Positions 53,496-62,187 of a stretch of 64,000 nt of DNA are shown one piece after another. The position numbers and the translations under genes were made by a program. Location of the stretch: contig BCGN01000009.1 of NCBI GenBank assembly GCA_001599295.1, forward strand, positions 372,001 to 436,000, given 5' to 3'. Positions within the stretch are counted from its first letter, which is position 1, and every line of letters begins with the position of its first letter. The notes below the pieces were generated by a model, which saw only the letters and a program-made list of their open reading frames with translations, did no database searches and had not been told where the DNA came from. Source of the DNA: Sporopachydermia quercuum (lineage: Eukaryota; Ascomycota; Sporopachydermiomycetes; Sporopachydermiales; Sporopachydermiaceae).

Positions 53496-54839
53496 ATGGT
53501 GGAAATTATCTATCAAAATGGTTACCGGTTGGTACTACCACATTTCTATTCTGCTGCCACACACTGTAAGCATAGATGGGTAGGTAAGTCAGTTATGGAT
53601 ATCCTTACCAGTGAATTCGCATCAATTCCTGAAGAATTTCATAGAAGTAGTATTGAAAATGGTACAGTTACTTTGATAAAAAATAGGAACAGAGGAAAAA
53701 AGTATAAAGAAGAGGTTCTAACCGGCCTTACTCTCCTGAGAACCAATGTTTTAATGGGGGATATCCTGATTTGTGAAGTTCACAAGCACGAGAGAGCCAT
53801 AAAAGCTATTCCAGTGAATGGCAAATATCCAATTCAATTTATTCATAATGCTGATGAAATTTTGGTTGTCAATAAACCATCTGGAATTCCAACTCATCCT
53901 ACTGGTTGGTATCATCATAATAGTCTACTAAATGTGCTCGAGGAGGAGTACAAGTTGGAAAAGCTCCATCCCGTTCATAGATTAGACAAGGGAACTAGTG
54001 GTGTTCAAATTTTTGCAAAAAATCAGGAGAAGGCAGAAGAATTGGCCAAACTGATTTGCGATAGAAAAGTTCAGAAGTTCTATGTTGCCAGAGTTTCCGG
54101 CCTGGTACCTTCTTGTGTTAAAGTGATGAATAGCCCCTTAGTTTCAATCAGAAATTTTGTCAGCCCTATTGGTTCTGTTTCTGTTATAGATGCATCGACT
54201 GAATTCTATCCCTTATGGTACGATTATGTTAACAATGAGAGTATCCTATTAGTTAAGCCGTTGACAGGGCGGTATCATCAAATAAGAATTCATTTACGTG
54301 ACTGGGGGTTTCCAATAATTAATGATACTTTATACAGTGAAGATTCTATATTTTCCAAGAAGAACACCAGAGAGATCATTAGAACAGCAAATAAGTTTTT
54401 CCAGTCAATTCAAGACGAAAAGGGTTCTATTTCAACGGCTGGTTTGAAGAAGAGTAACGATCCCATAATTCAACAGTATCTAGCAGAATTCTATAAACTT
54501 GAGCAACTTCAGAAGACAAAGGAAAACCAATTAAGAAGACATTCAAATGATAAAAGGTGCTCAGAATGTGGACATCTTTTGCTTGATGAAGAAATTTGGA
54601 ATGAAAACGATAAAGATGAAATGTGCTTACATTCTGTTCGGTATCGTTATATACCATCAGACGATCATTCAGATACTCAAAAATTTTCTTTCAGAAAGAC
54701 TGGTAGCAAGCCAAAACCGTGGGATTTTCTTACACCACTACCTTCGTGGGCCATTGTTGGTGATAATAAAACTATTGATTGGGATAAAGCTTTGAATGGT
54801 ATGACAAATGCATCACTACTATCAAATGAGATAATATAA
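53496..54839 (+). CDS. tRNA pseudouridine synthase, RluA family (Pus6/Pus9/Rib2 type)
   Basis: Isomerises specific uridines in tRNA (Pus6 position 31, Pus9 and Rib2 position 32). 447 residues. The N terminus has the eukaryotic RluA extension: NGYRLVLPHFYSA, CKHRWVGKSVMDILTSEF, then an S4-like IENGTVTL. The catalytic motif HRLDKGTSGVQIFAK places the nucleophile at Asp164. LVKPLTGRYHQIRIHLRDWG supplies the second and third motifs. A C-terminal CSECGHLLLDEE, LHSVRYRY block is typical of this subfamily. It lacks the deaminase domain of Rib2 and has no clear mitochondrial presequence, so Pus6 is my first guess, but motif reading cannot decide. Confidence 0.85.
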   Translation: MVEIIYQNGYRLVLPHFYSAATHCKHRWVGKSVMDILTSEFASIPEEFHRSSIENGTVTLIKNRNRGKKYKEEVLTGLTLLRTNVLMGDILICEVHKHERAIKAIPVNGKYPIQFIHNADEILVVNKPSGIPTHPTGWYHHNSLLNVLEEEYKLEKLHPVHRLDKGTSGVQIFAKNQEKAEELAKLICDRKVQKFYVARVSGLVPSCVKVMNSPLVSIRNFVSPIGSVSVIDASTEFYPLWYDYVNNESILLVKPLTGRYHQIRIHLRDWGFPIINDTLYSEDSIFSKKNTREIIRTANKFFQSIQDEKGSISTAGLKKSNDPIIQQYLAEFYKLEQLQKTKENQLRRHSNDKRCSECGHLLLDEEIWNENDKDEMCLHSVRYRYIPSDDHSDTQKFSFRKTGSKPKPWDFLTPLPSWAIVGDNKTIDWDKALNGMTNASLLSNEII

Positions 54840-55107
54840 AGTCTCCTATAAGCTTAACTATAAATAGATTTAATTATTGAAATGCATCATACTTGTATAT
54901 ATAGATTTTATCAATCTTTTCAGCTATATCATATGTTTTAATAACTTTTCTTTTTTCTATATCCTGCTCTTATCGACCTATGTAGCATCCAAACGATTCC
55001 CTAATTCGACCAACTAAAAGCAAATAAAGATGCAGATCACCTAATTTCATGCAATATCACACTATCCTTTCTTCGTGGTAAGTCATATAAATTATAATAC
55101 AATCAAT

Positions 55108-55998
55108 TCACACTTTTGTTGGAGCGAAATCTTTACTGTAGTTGTTAGTACCAGGCAACTCACGACTTGCTCTTCCCCAATCAAACTTCCTGTTAGAATT
55201 CTCCACCCAAGAAGAATTATTAAATGGCCTCTCCATATTAATTTTAAACAAACGCCGCACTGCTTTATCCATTGACATTTGGAATTCATCATAATCCTCT
55301 TTGCTATAAGGGACATGATCAGCTCTAATTAAATACACACCTCTTAATGTATAAGCTCTACCTTTTTCTTTCTGCTCAAGCTTCTCTAATGATGCTGATA
55401 ATGTTTCCAGAATAATTCTCTTCAAGGTTCTTCTGCCGGCTGCGTATTTCATAGGATTTCGAGATCTCTTGCCGGATGCTTTTTCGGTTGATCCCCTCTT
55501 CTGTTTCTCCTTTACCCCACTCCCTCTGAAATTACCTTCAGTGCCTTCACCATATTGGACTAGTAAGCCAAAGGGTGATTTCCGGAAAAGTGATAAGAAA
55601 TGTGCAGTAGGACAGAATTGAAAACGAATATTCCGATCACGATACAACACATCAACCAAACCAGCAGCTCCAAATCGATAGAGATATTCAACACCAGCAG
55701 TTCGAACACCTTTAATGTTTTCATACAAATTAGAGCTTATAGGATGATCAGCGTCATTATAACTTTCTATGGGTTTATAATAGTCATCATTTTCCCTGTC
55801 AATATTCAGATGATTTATTAAAGGTTCAGTGATAAGCAAATCTCTTTCTTGATGTGAATTTAACCGATTTTTCCTTGCGTCTTCATCTGTTCTAACTATT
55901 GAAACAAGAGACCTATAGTAAGCTGTTGATTTGGGCGAAAATAACAATCCTTTTCGTGTCTTCCATAACCTGGGAATCTTTTGTTGAAATACTGACAT
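55108..55998 (-). CDS. uncharacterised basic protein, probably mitochondrial
   Basis: I do not recognise this protein. It starts at ATG 55998 (296 residues); the frame is open to 56007 only through TTG. The N terminus is basic and lacks acidic residues (MSVFQQKIPRLWKTRKGLLF, then SPKSTAYYRSL), suggesting import into mitochondria. A conserved-looking core reads GVRTAGVEYLYRFGAAGLVD, IRFQFCPTAHFLSLFRKSPF and GLLVQYGEG. A Lys/Arg/Ser-rich insert follows, then a globular end (TLRGVYLIRADHVPYSKEDY). There is no membrane segment. High charge and the GR-rich linkers would suit an RNA- or ribosome-associated protein; that is inference only. The intact 296-codon frame supports a real gene. Confidence 0.7.
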   Translation of the reverse strand: MSVFQQKIPRLWKTRKGLLFSPKSTAYYRSLVSIVRTDEDARKNRLNSHQERDLLITEPLINHLNIDRENDDYYKPIESYNDADHPISSNLYENIKGVRTAGVEYLYRFGAAGLVDVLYRDRNIRFQFCPTAHFLSLFRKSPFGLLVQYGEGTEGNFRGSGVKEKQKRGSTEKASGKRSRNPMKYAAGRRTLKRIILETLSASLEKLEQKEKGRAYTLRGVYLIRADHVPYSKEDYDEFQMSMDKAVRRLFKINMERPFNNSSWVENSNRKFDWGRASRELPGTNNYSKDFAPTKV

Positions 55999-57771
55999 TA
56001 TTATCAAATAGACTAGAGACGAAATACAATGCGATGAGAAGAGTTAAGATGACAATGATGATAATGGGCTTTTGACCCATCCACTAAAGGAATTCAAGGA
56101 AAAATACAATACTAGTCTGACATTCACAAGAAATATAATGGAATATTCAATAAAACTAAGATATCAGCGTCATTCAAGTATTCAAGTACAACAATATAAT
56201 TATGAACAATTTACTACACATAATAAGTGAATTTCATTCTAGATCTATTCTATTATATCTAACAACCAATTTTCACTGAATTTGCCTGTGCCAAAAGAAA
56301 AGAAAAAAAGATGAGTTAGGATACTTCCTTATTTGGTAACTTTCTCCTCCACCTACTTAAGATCCATGCTTTATGCCATGAGGCAATTGATTAGGAAGTA
56401 TCTTGGAGCATCTCGAGATCTCGGAAGAATGTTGTGATAGAAGATAAATTACGGAAACATTGGGTAGTAAACTGCATTTTTATCCATTTAGCGATAATTC
56501 GTTACTGAAATACAATTAATCTCATTATATCAGTGCTTAAGTGATGACTTCCTATTTTTTCTTAAAGGGATGCATAATTATGCAAGTACAACCTTAATCA
56601 CGTGTACTTATTGTATCATGGTACCTTAAAATGATATGACTAATGCAGTAACTGAACAGTAGTTAAAATTATAGATTATACCTACAAGATATTTGAAATT
56701 TATCAACTTACTGAGAATGCTGTAAGTCAATAATCATTTAAATAAGAATAATACTCCCTTCTGATGTGACTATCTATTAAACTTATGATAGACCATATTG
56801 ATTCGGTGCAACACTTCACATATGGCTCTGAATTTGGACATGATTATTGGTATTACTGAAATCCAATTGATATATTTGCCTATATTTTTAAAGTTTATTC
56901 AAGCTCTTATATTTCATTTCTGATATCATAGTCTCATTACACTTCCCCATATTGCCGTAAACCTGACATTGCAATCTGACAATCCTTTTTTGTTGGGCTT
57001 GAATAAAATATCAAATAACAGCTCTCTACTACCAGAAAAGTTTTAAGCATAGCACAGCAGTTAATCAAACACCTTCCCATCACATATCAGGTTATGAAAA
57101 CCTTAATCTATTACTTACAATATCTAAAACCTTATATCTCAACACTTCACATGTAAGAGCTTTATATGCATACACAAATTAAAATTTCCTTCATTATGAG
57201 GCCTGAAAAGTAAAAAGATTTTTTTATAGGTAGGGCAAGTGAGAAAGATCAATTATGTTGATTGATACAGCTTTTAACAACAGCATTAGACAATAAGAAC
57301 TAAAATATTAAACCATTTAACTAGTGAAATAGACTATAGAAGATCTGAGGACCACAATTTGACTCAAATTGCAGGTTTTTTTATGATTCGATCGTTGTCA
57401 GAAAAGCTATTCATACATCGTTTAGAGCTGCTTACTGCAACAATACAAAACGTTGTTAAACCACATCACAGACTAGTCTATTTTCAGTTGGTAGGTATGT
57501 TTTTGTTATTTTTTGATAAGGAAGAAGAGTTTGATTCTTGTAGTAGTAGAAAATTCCGTCTAACTGTATAGTCAGAAAGAAGGAAGCTATATTGACAGCA
57601 TAGGGTGTTTGTGCGATTTCTTCAACAGCGAGAGAGCATTCGATTAATTATCATAGAATAGACTAAGTGAAGAGATAAACAATTTTGGAAGCACTGAAGA
57701 TTGAAAAGGGCGATAGNTAATTTAAGTCGGAAGTAGNTAATCAAGCATTCAATCTTCAGAAATCAATCAAA
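55999..57771. promoter_or_regulatory. 1.8-kb upstream region of SFP1
   Basis: Divergent between the uncharacterised gene and SFP1. A CACGTG E-box (Cbf1/Pho4 class) lies at 56599-56604. A 70-codon frame at 57359-57571 resembles nothing. Two N bases flank the last 60 bases before the SFP1 ATG. A long upstream region suits a nutrient-controlled regulator. Confidence 0.35.
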
Positions 57772-59193
57772 ATGGCGAGCTCGAATGCTTCATCGGCTCC
57801 CATTGATATAACAACTGGAAGCTCATTATACAGTAATAGTAATAGCATTGGGTTCAACCAGTATAGCACGGGCAATTCAGATAACTCATTATTATCAACG
57901 TCACAAATCGACCAACACCAACTTCAACAATCCAGCATACCCAACAGCACACAGTCGAAAGCTGCTGCAATTCCAAACCGAATACGTAGAGAATCATTTG
58001 CTCATTCGCAAGGTGTAGGTGGTGTGTCATGGGGAACTATGTCTGTTGGATCATGGCTTAGAGATGAAGTTATGACATTACATCAAATGAATCAGCATAC
58101 CAGTAGTTCAGCGAATCCTCAAAGGATGCTTTCTGGCTCCTTTTCTTATGCAAGTGGAAGTGGTATAGGTAGTTTTTCTGGCCCAGCAGGCGATATAGAT
58201 ATTAACATGAACTCTCCACCTGCTTTTCCATCTGCATATCTACCCAACTTAGAAGCTAATTATTGTAAAGATTATAGCTGTTGCGGACAGCTTCTATCGA
58301 ATTTGCATGAATTATTACGACATTATGAAGAAGCTCATGTTCAAACAGCATTGGATGTGAATGTGAACAGTAATAACACTACGAAGAAACGTTATGGCGT
58401 ACTAGATGCTGTTTCCACAAATGATGTTTTTCTCAGCATAGCCCCAACAACAGGATTTGGTCTTCCCAATAATGTGAATAACAACAGAAACGTTAGAACA
58501 ACTTCAGGAAGTAGCGTAAGAAGTATTAAGACGGGAAATAATCAAAGACAGAGAAATTCTAAGGATTTGGGCTCAAATGGTCGTTCAGTCAACAATATCG
58601 CAAGTAATCCTTCATCGAATATTGTTGTGAACAAAAATAATAAGGACTCTGTGATAATTGATGAAGACGAGGGTAGTGAGGACGAACGTGATGATGACGA
58701 CGATGACGATGAAACAATGACTGATGGGCATTGGGATATAAACAATTCTAGTTCCCGTCAAATGAATTCACATGCTACTAATTCCAGAAATCAAATATCA
58801 AACTTCTCAATGATATCCAATGGTAATTCTTTATCAGGAACCAAAATTTCAAGAAANACTACAAATGGTGATGGTAGNGATGATGAACTTTACGTGAATG
58901 ACCCATCACGACAGCTNTTCGTGGGTCAAGAAGGTGCAGTCGGAAGACCATTCAAGTGTCCTGTGAGAGGATGTGATAAGAGTTATAAAAATCAAAACGG
59001 ATTGAAGTATCATAGACTACATGGTCATCGTAACCAAATGCTGCATTTAAATGCGGACGGTACATATTCTGTGGTCGATCCTGATAGTGAAGAAATGCTA
59101 GAAAGAGATAAACCTTATAGATGTGAGGTATGTGGTAGAAGATATAAGAATCTTAATGGGTTAAAGTATCATCGTGGGCATTCTACTCACTAA
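57772..59193 (+). CDS. SFP1: zinc-finger regulator of ribosome biogenesis, Sfp1
   Basis: An activator of ribosomal-protein and ribosome-biogenesis genes under TOR and PKA control. 473 residues. The early part has GVSWGTMSVGSWLRDEVM, a conserved Sfp1 segment. An atypical first finger lies near 165-190 (CKDYSCCGQLLSNLHELLRH). A long Ser/Asn-rich linker with an acidic DERDDDDDDDETM run separates it from the C-terminal pair: FKCPVRGCDKSYKNQNGLKY from 394, and YRCEVCGRRYKNLNGLKYHR from 449 to the end. The two near-identical NGLKYHR ends and the spacing between fingers are the split-zinc-finger signature. Three N bases lie near 58857-58917. No intron. Confidence 0.92.
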   Translation: MASSNASSAPIDITTGSSLYSNSNSIGFNQYSTGNSDNSLLSTSQIDQHQLQQSSIPNSTQSKAAAIPNRIRRESFAHSQGVGGVSWGTMSVGSWLRDEVMTLHQMNQHTSSSANPQRMLSGSFSYASGSGIGSFSGPAGDIDINMNSPPAFPSAYLPNLEANYCKDYSCCGQLLSNLHELLRHYEEAHVQTALDVNVNSNNTTKKRYGVLDAVSTNDVFLSIAPTTGFGLPNNVNNNRNVRTTSGSSVRSIKTGNNQRQRNSKDLGSNGRSVNNIASNPSSNIVVNKNNKDSVIIDEDEGSEDERDDDDDDDETMTDGHWDINNSSSRQMNSHATNSRNQISNFSMISNGNSLSGTKISRXTTNGDGXDDELYVNDPSRQXFVGQEGAVGRPFKCPVRGCDKSYKNQNGLKYHRLHGHRNQMLHLNADGTYSVVDPDSEEMLERDKPYRCEVCGRRYKNLNGLKYHRGHSTH

Positions 59194-59783
59194 AATGTAA
59201 ATTTGTTTTAAACTGATTGTATTTTCTTTTGGTTAGTTTTAATATTTCTTCAACAAGTATTCAAATAATGACGGCAGGCGGTCTTTGCTATGCTCATCGT
59301 CTTGTACTACTGGAGATTAATGATGTGGTTATGGCTATTTTTGGGGTTCTCTTTATATGGGTTGGTTTATCTACAATTGGATCTTTCTTGTTACTTTTCC
59401 TTTTTCTTTTTCTCATTGTAAATTTTGTTTTACTTCTTCTGTTCATCTTTACTTCTAGATTTTATGTGCCATCATGATCTTTTCTTTTCATACATACATA
59501 AAATCAGTAATACATAGAGTTAATTATACATGCTATGATTGATATACTAAGCTTTTAATGATCATTCCAAATCGTATCTGAAGTATATATTAGTTCTGCT
59601 TGTTTGTTTAGTTATCAAATGTAACATAGAAGTTGCAATGTTGCAATATGTTGCTTTATTTTTAGAAAGTATTCCTTTCGGTCCAACTTTTCAGTTACGC
59701 ACAATTCTTTTATTATTAGTCATCTCTATCATAGTATACACAATTCACCGATTGATTATAAAACTTGCTAAGAATGAGATTCA
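59194..59783. other. intergenic between convergent SFP1 and LSM6
   Basis: T-rich 3' region of SFP1. The 86-codon frame 59217-59477 is hydrophobic low complexity produced by T runs. No gene is seen. Confidence 0.4.
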
Positions 59784-60243
59784 TCAGACAGGTGAGATAT
59801 ACAAAACTAATCAAACAGCTTGGTTAGTAAGGATCATACAATAATAAAAAAAATCCATGGTTTGCAGAAAACCCCGACAGAATCCAAAAATAAATAGAAA
59901 AATGAAGCCTCAATAGAGGAACAAGGAACCTAAATTCCTGTTACTTGTTGATCCTTATCACTATTCTCAATCAGACAATCGCAAATAGTATGGACTTACT
60001 ATTGTTCCCTCTTACAAATGCATCTCCCCAGCTTCTGACAACAATGGAGCTTCCTTCAGGTGGCACAACAACTTCTTCTGTATCTTCCAATACCACATTC
60101 ATGAACCCATCAACTGACTGCAGTTTTCCATGAAATTCTAATCCTGATAACAACTTCACTATCACTTTACTTCCTTTAATAGCACTTAGGAATGTAGAAG
60201 GATCTGTCAGTGATGAATTTGGGGCATTTGTAGTCTCGGACAT
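59784..60243 (-). CDS. LSM6: Sm-like protein Lsm6, 2 exons
   Basis: A subunit of the Lsm2-8 ring on U6 snRNA and the Lsm1-7 ring in mRNA decay. Exon 1 is 60243-60000 and exon 2 only 59806-59784; the 193-nt intron starts GTAAGT, has a perfect TACTAAC and ends GATTAG. Spliced, the C terminus becomes WGDAFVRGNNILYISPV, the true Sm2 motif; reading through instead gives SKSILFAIV, which fits nothing. Sm1 is KGSKVIVKLLSGLEFHGKLQ with VDGFMNVVLEDTEE. 88 residues, near the family size of about 80-86. An N-terminal Ser/Thr/Asn extension and a VVPPEGSSI loop are slightly longer than usual. Confidence 0.93.
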
Positions 60244-60687
60244 CTTATGGTTCGCTCTTTATCCTTTTATTTCCACTTCGATCACCATGTATCTGTACAT
60301 AAACCTTCCAAAATTTGACTTGCCGTTCAATACCTAATATGCCTAGCTTAGCCATTCATTTCCTTACAATCCTCTATTTTCTTATCTGCCATCCTGTTCT
60401 TCCCTATTATTTATTCCTTTCTGCTGAGTCACAGAAAAAAGTAGTTTATCTTCAAGGAAGAACCTTCCGAATATAATTGGAATCTCCAGAATTACCTCTN
60501 CATTATGTCCAATATCAGGGGCGTATCATACAGATTAGAGCGTGGTCATGTGATCAATAGTTACTGAGGGCGGAAACCTTCTTCACATGGAAGTCCACAT
60601 GCATAATAACAGAAATGACGGGAAAACAGGAGTGAGAAACTCTTGGAGATTCTGGTGCAACAGTGAAAAATAAAGAAAGCAAGTTAG
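60244..60687. other. upstream region between LSM6 and a small spliced gene
   Basis: 444 bp, divergent. An ATG at 60613 (MTGKQ) followed by GTGAGA may be the first exon of the next gene. Otherwise nothing is seen. Confidence 0.35.
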
Positions 60688-60941
60688 GAAAGCATTTTTC
60701 AACGCTTAAATCAACAGTTAATAGACAACAAACTAACTGTTGGTTTATCTGATGAATTGGTTGAGTTTACAGGAGGCAGTCTTTCATATGGTAAAACGTA
60801 AGTTTAAATAGATGGTTAATGGTTGATTGTTGGTTGAGCGAGTTTGTCTTATTAATCTTTCGTACGTCCAGTTTTTTGANTGATGATATTGCTCAACATT
60901 TGTNGAGGAGAAACAGTCCTGGAAATGAAGGAGTATTGTGA
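60688..60941 (+). CDS. small spliced gene of unknown function (at least 2 exons)
   Basis: A coding-like stretch 60688-60797 reads ESIFQRLNQQLIDNKLTVGL, then SDELVEFTGGSLSYGK, and stops exactly at a GTAAGT donor. After a 74-nt intron ending CGTCCAG it continues in frame from 60872 as TFL-x-DDIAQHL-x-RRNSPG, then NEGVL and TGA at 60939. The final TTGTGAGT also contains a GTGAGT donor. A perfect TACTAAC at 60992 and an acceptor at 61015 suggest a third exon (IIDWLSVIIVN, ending 61052). The 5' exon is uncertain: MTGKQ at 60613 followed by GTGAGA is a candidate. Residue pattern is soluble and helical at first. I do not recognise the family. Evidence is reading-frame continuity across consensus splice sites only. 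Confidence 0.5.
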
Positions 60942-61274
60942 GTTACATTGCTACAGCTCGTAGAAATGTCAAATCAACCTGATCAAGTTCATACTAACTG
61001 ATTAGTGTAATATAGGATTATTGATTGGCTGTCAGTGATAATTGTCAATTGATCTGGCCTCTGTTCTGGTATCAAACTTGAGATTCTCGTATTGTTAGCG
61101 TAATATTGTTTAGATCCTTGTAACAACAACTCGATCTCATTGTAATAAAGCCAGAAGATAAGCATCACTGTCGTTCTCCGCATTGCATATAAAACGCTTA
61201 GGTAAAAAGCATATCAAATTGTAAACAGCATACGTCGATTGTCTCAACATATCCTCTCACAAGAATTATCTCTA

Positions 61275-62187
61275 ATGCTTCTATATATTGCGTTAGCTAT
61301 TCTGTTCATAGCAGCATTCCAAGGGTTCATAGGATCTGCATCTCAATTTTATGCTAGGTCACTCACTTATGCTATTCTGCTTATCATTGGAGCAACATAT
61401 GGTGCACTGGCATCAATTGCTTTATCAATCATTGGTAGGAAAGGCTTGTCTCAGTATGCATGTGCTAGATTTTTCTATAATTTACAAAAGCCGATTCTTG
61501 GAATTGATATTGAAATTCTAAATGACAATGGTAACGCTCATTTATTGGATGATGTCAGGCCAGCAATCTTTTTGTCGAATCATCAATCAGAGCTTGATAT
61601 TTGCGTATTGGCGAAAACATTCCCTAAATACTGTTCTGTTACAGCAAAGAAATCTCTCAAACATTATCCTTTCCTGGGTTGGTTCAGTAAGTATAACTAA
61701 ATTGATTTACTTGTTCATCATTCGTTACTTTTACCAACGGTCTTACTAACTATATTATCTAGTGACTTTGAGTGGTTCTATTTTNCTTGATAGAAAAAAC
61801 CGTACAGACGCTTTAAAGACTGTTGATGGAGCTTCTAAACAAATGTTGGAAGAAAATCAAAGCGTATTTATGTTCCCTGAAGGAACGCGGTCGTATTCAG
61901 CAACCCCAACATTATTACCTTTCAAGAAAGGTGCTTTTCACTTAGCAGTCAATACTCAGTTACCGATTATTCCATATGTATCTTCATCATATTTTGGTCC
62001 TGACAGAATTTTATCTTTCTACCCGAAACACTTTTCGTCGGGAAAAATTTTAATCGGTGTTTTAGATCCAATAGAAACAAAAGGTTTAACTAAGGATGAT
62101 GTGAATGATTTAGTAAAAAGGACTGAAGAGGCTATGAAGAAGAAGCTCCTAGAATTGAATGAAATCTTGAAGAAGAAGGAGAATTAG
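61275..62187 (+). CDS. SLC1: 1-acyl-sn-glycerol-3-phosphate acyltransferase Slc1, 2 exons
   Basis: Converts lysophosphatidate to phosphatidate in the ER and lipid droplets. Exon 1 is 61275-61686 and exon 2 is 61763-62187. The 76-nt intron starts GTAAGT, has TACTAAC and ends CTAG; it splits the ATG codon of WFMTLSGSI, which matches Slc1 FLGWFMALSG. 278 residues (303 in S. cerevisiae, which has a longer tail). The N terminus has two hydrophobic spans (LLYIALAILFIAAF and the ILLIIGATYGALASIALSII region), one more than in Slc1. Catalytic NHQSELD puts His103 and Asp108 in the H-x4-D motif; FPEGTRS at 175-181 binds the phosphate. The frame is open upstream to a TTG, so I take the first ATG. Confidence 0.93.

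Noticed and set aside
59217-59477. 86-codon hydrophobic frame after SFP1
   Set aside because: Leu/Phe/Val low complexity from T-rich 3' sequence. No gene context.
59638-59844. 68-codon plus-strand frame with a hydrophobic segment (possible small membrane protein)
   Set aside because: It is antisense to the last LSM6 exon and the LSM6 branch point, which are strongly supported. T-rich sequence easily gives hydrophobic frames.
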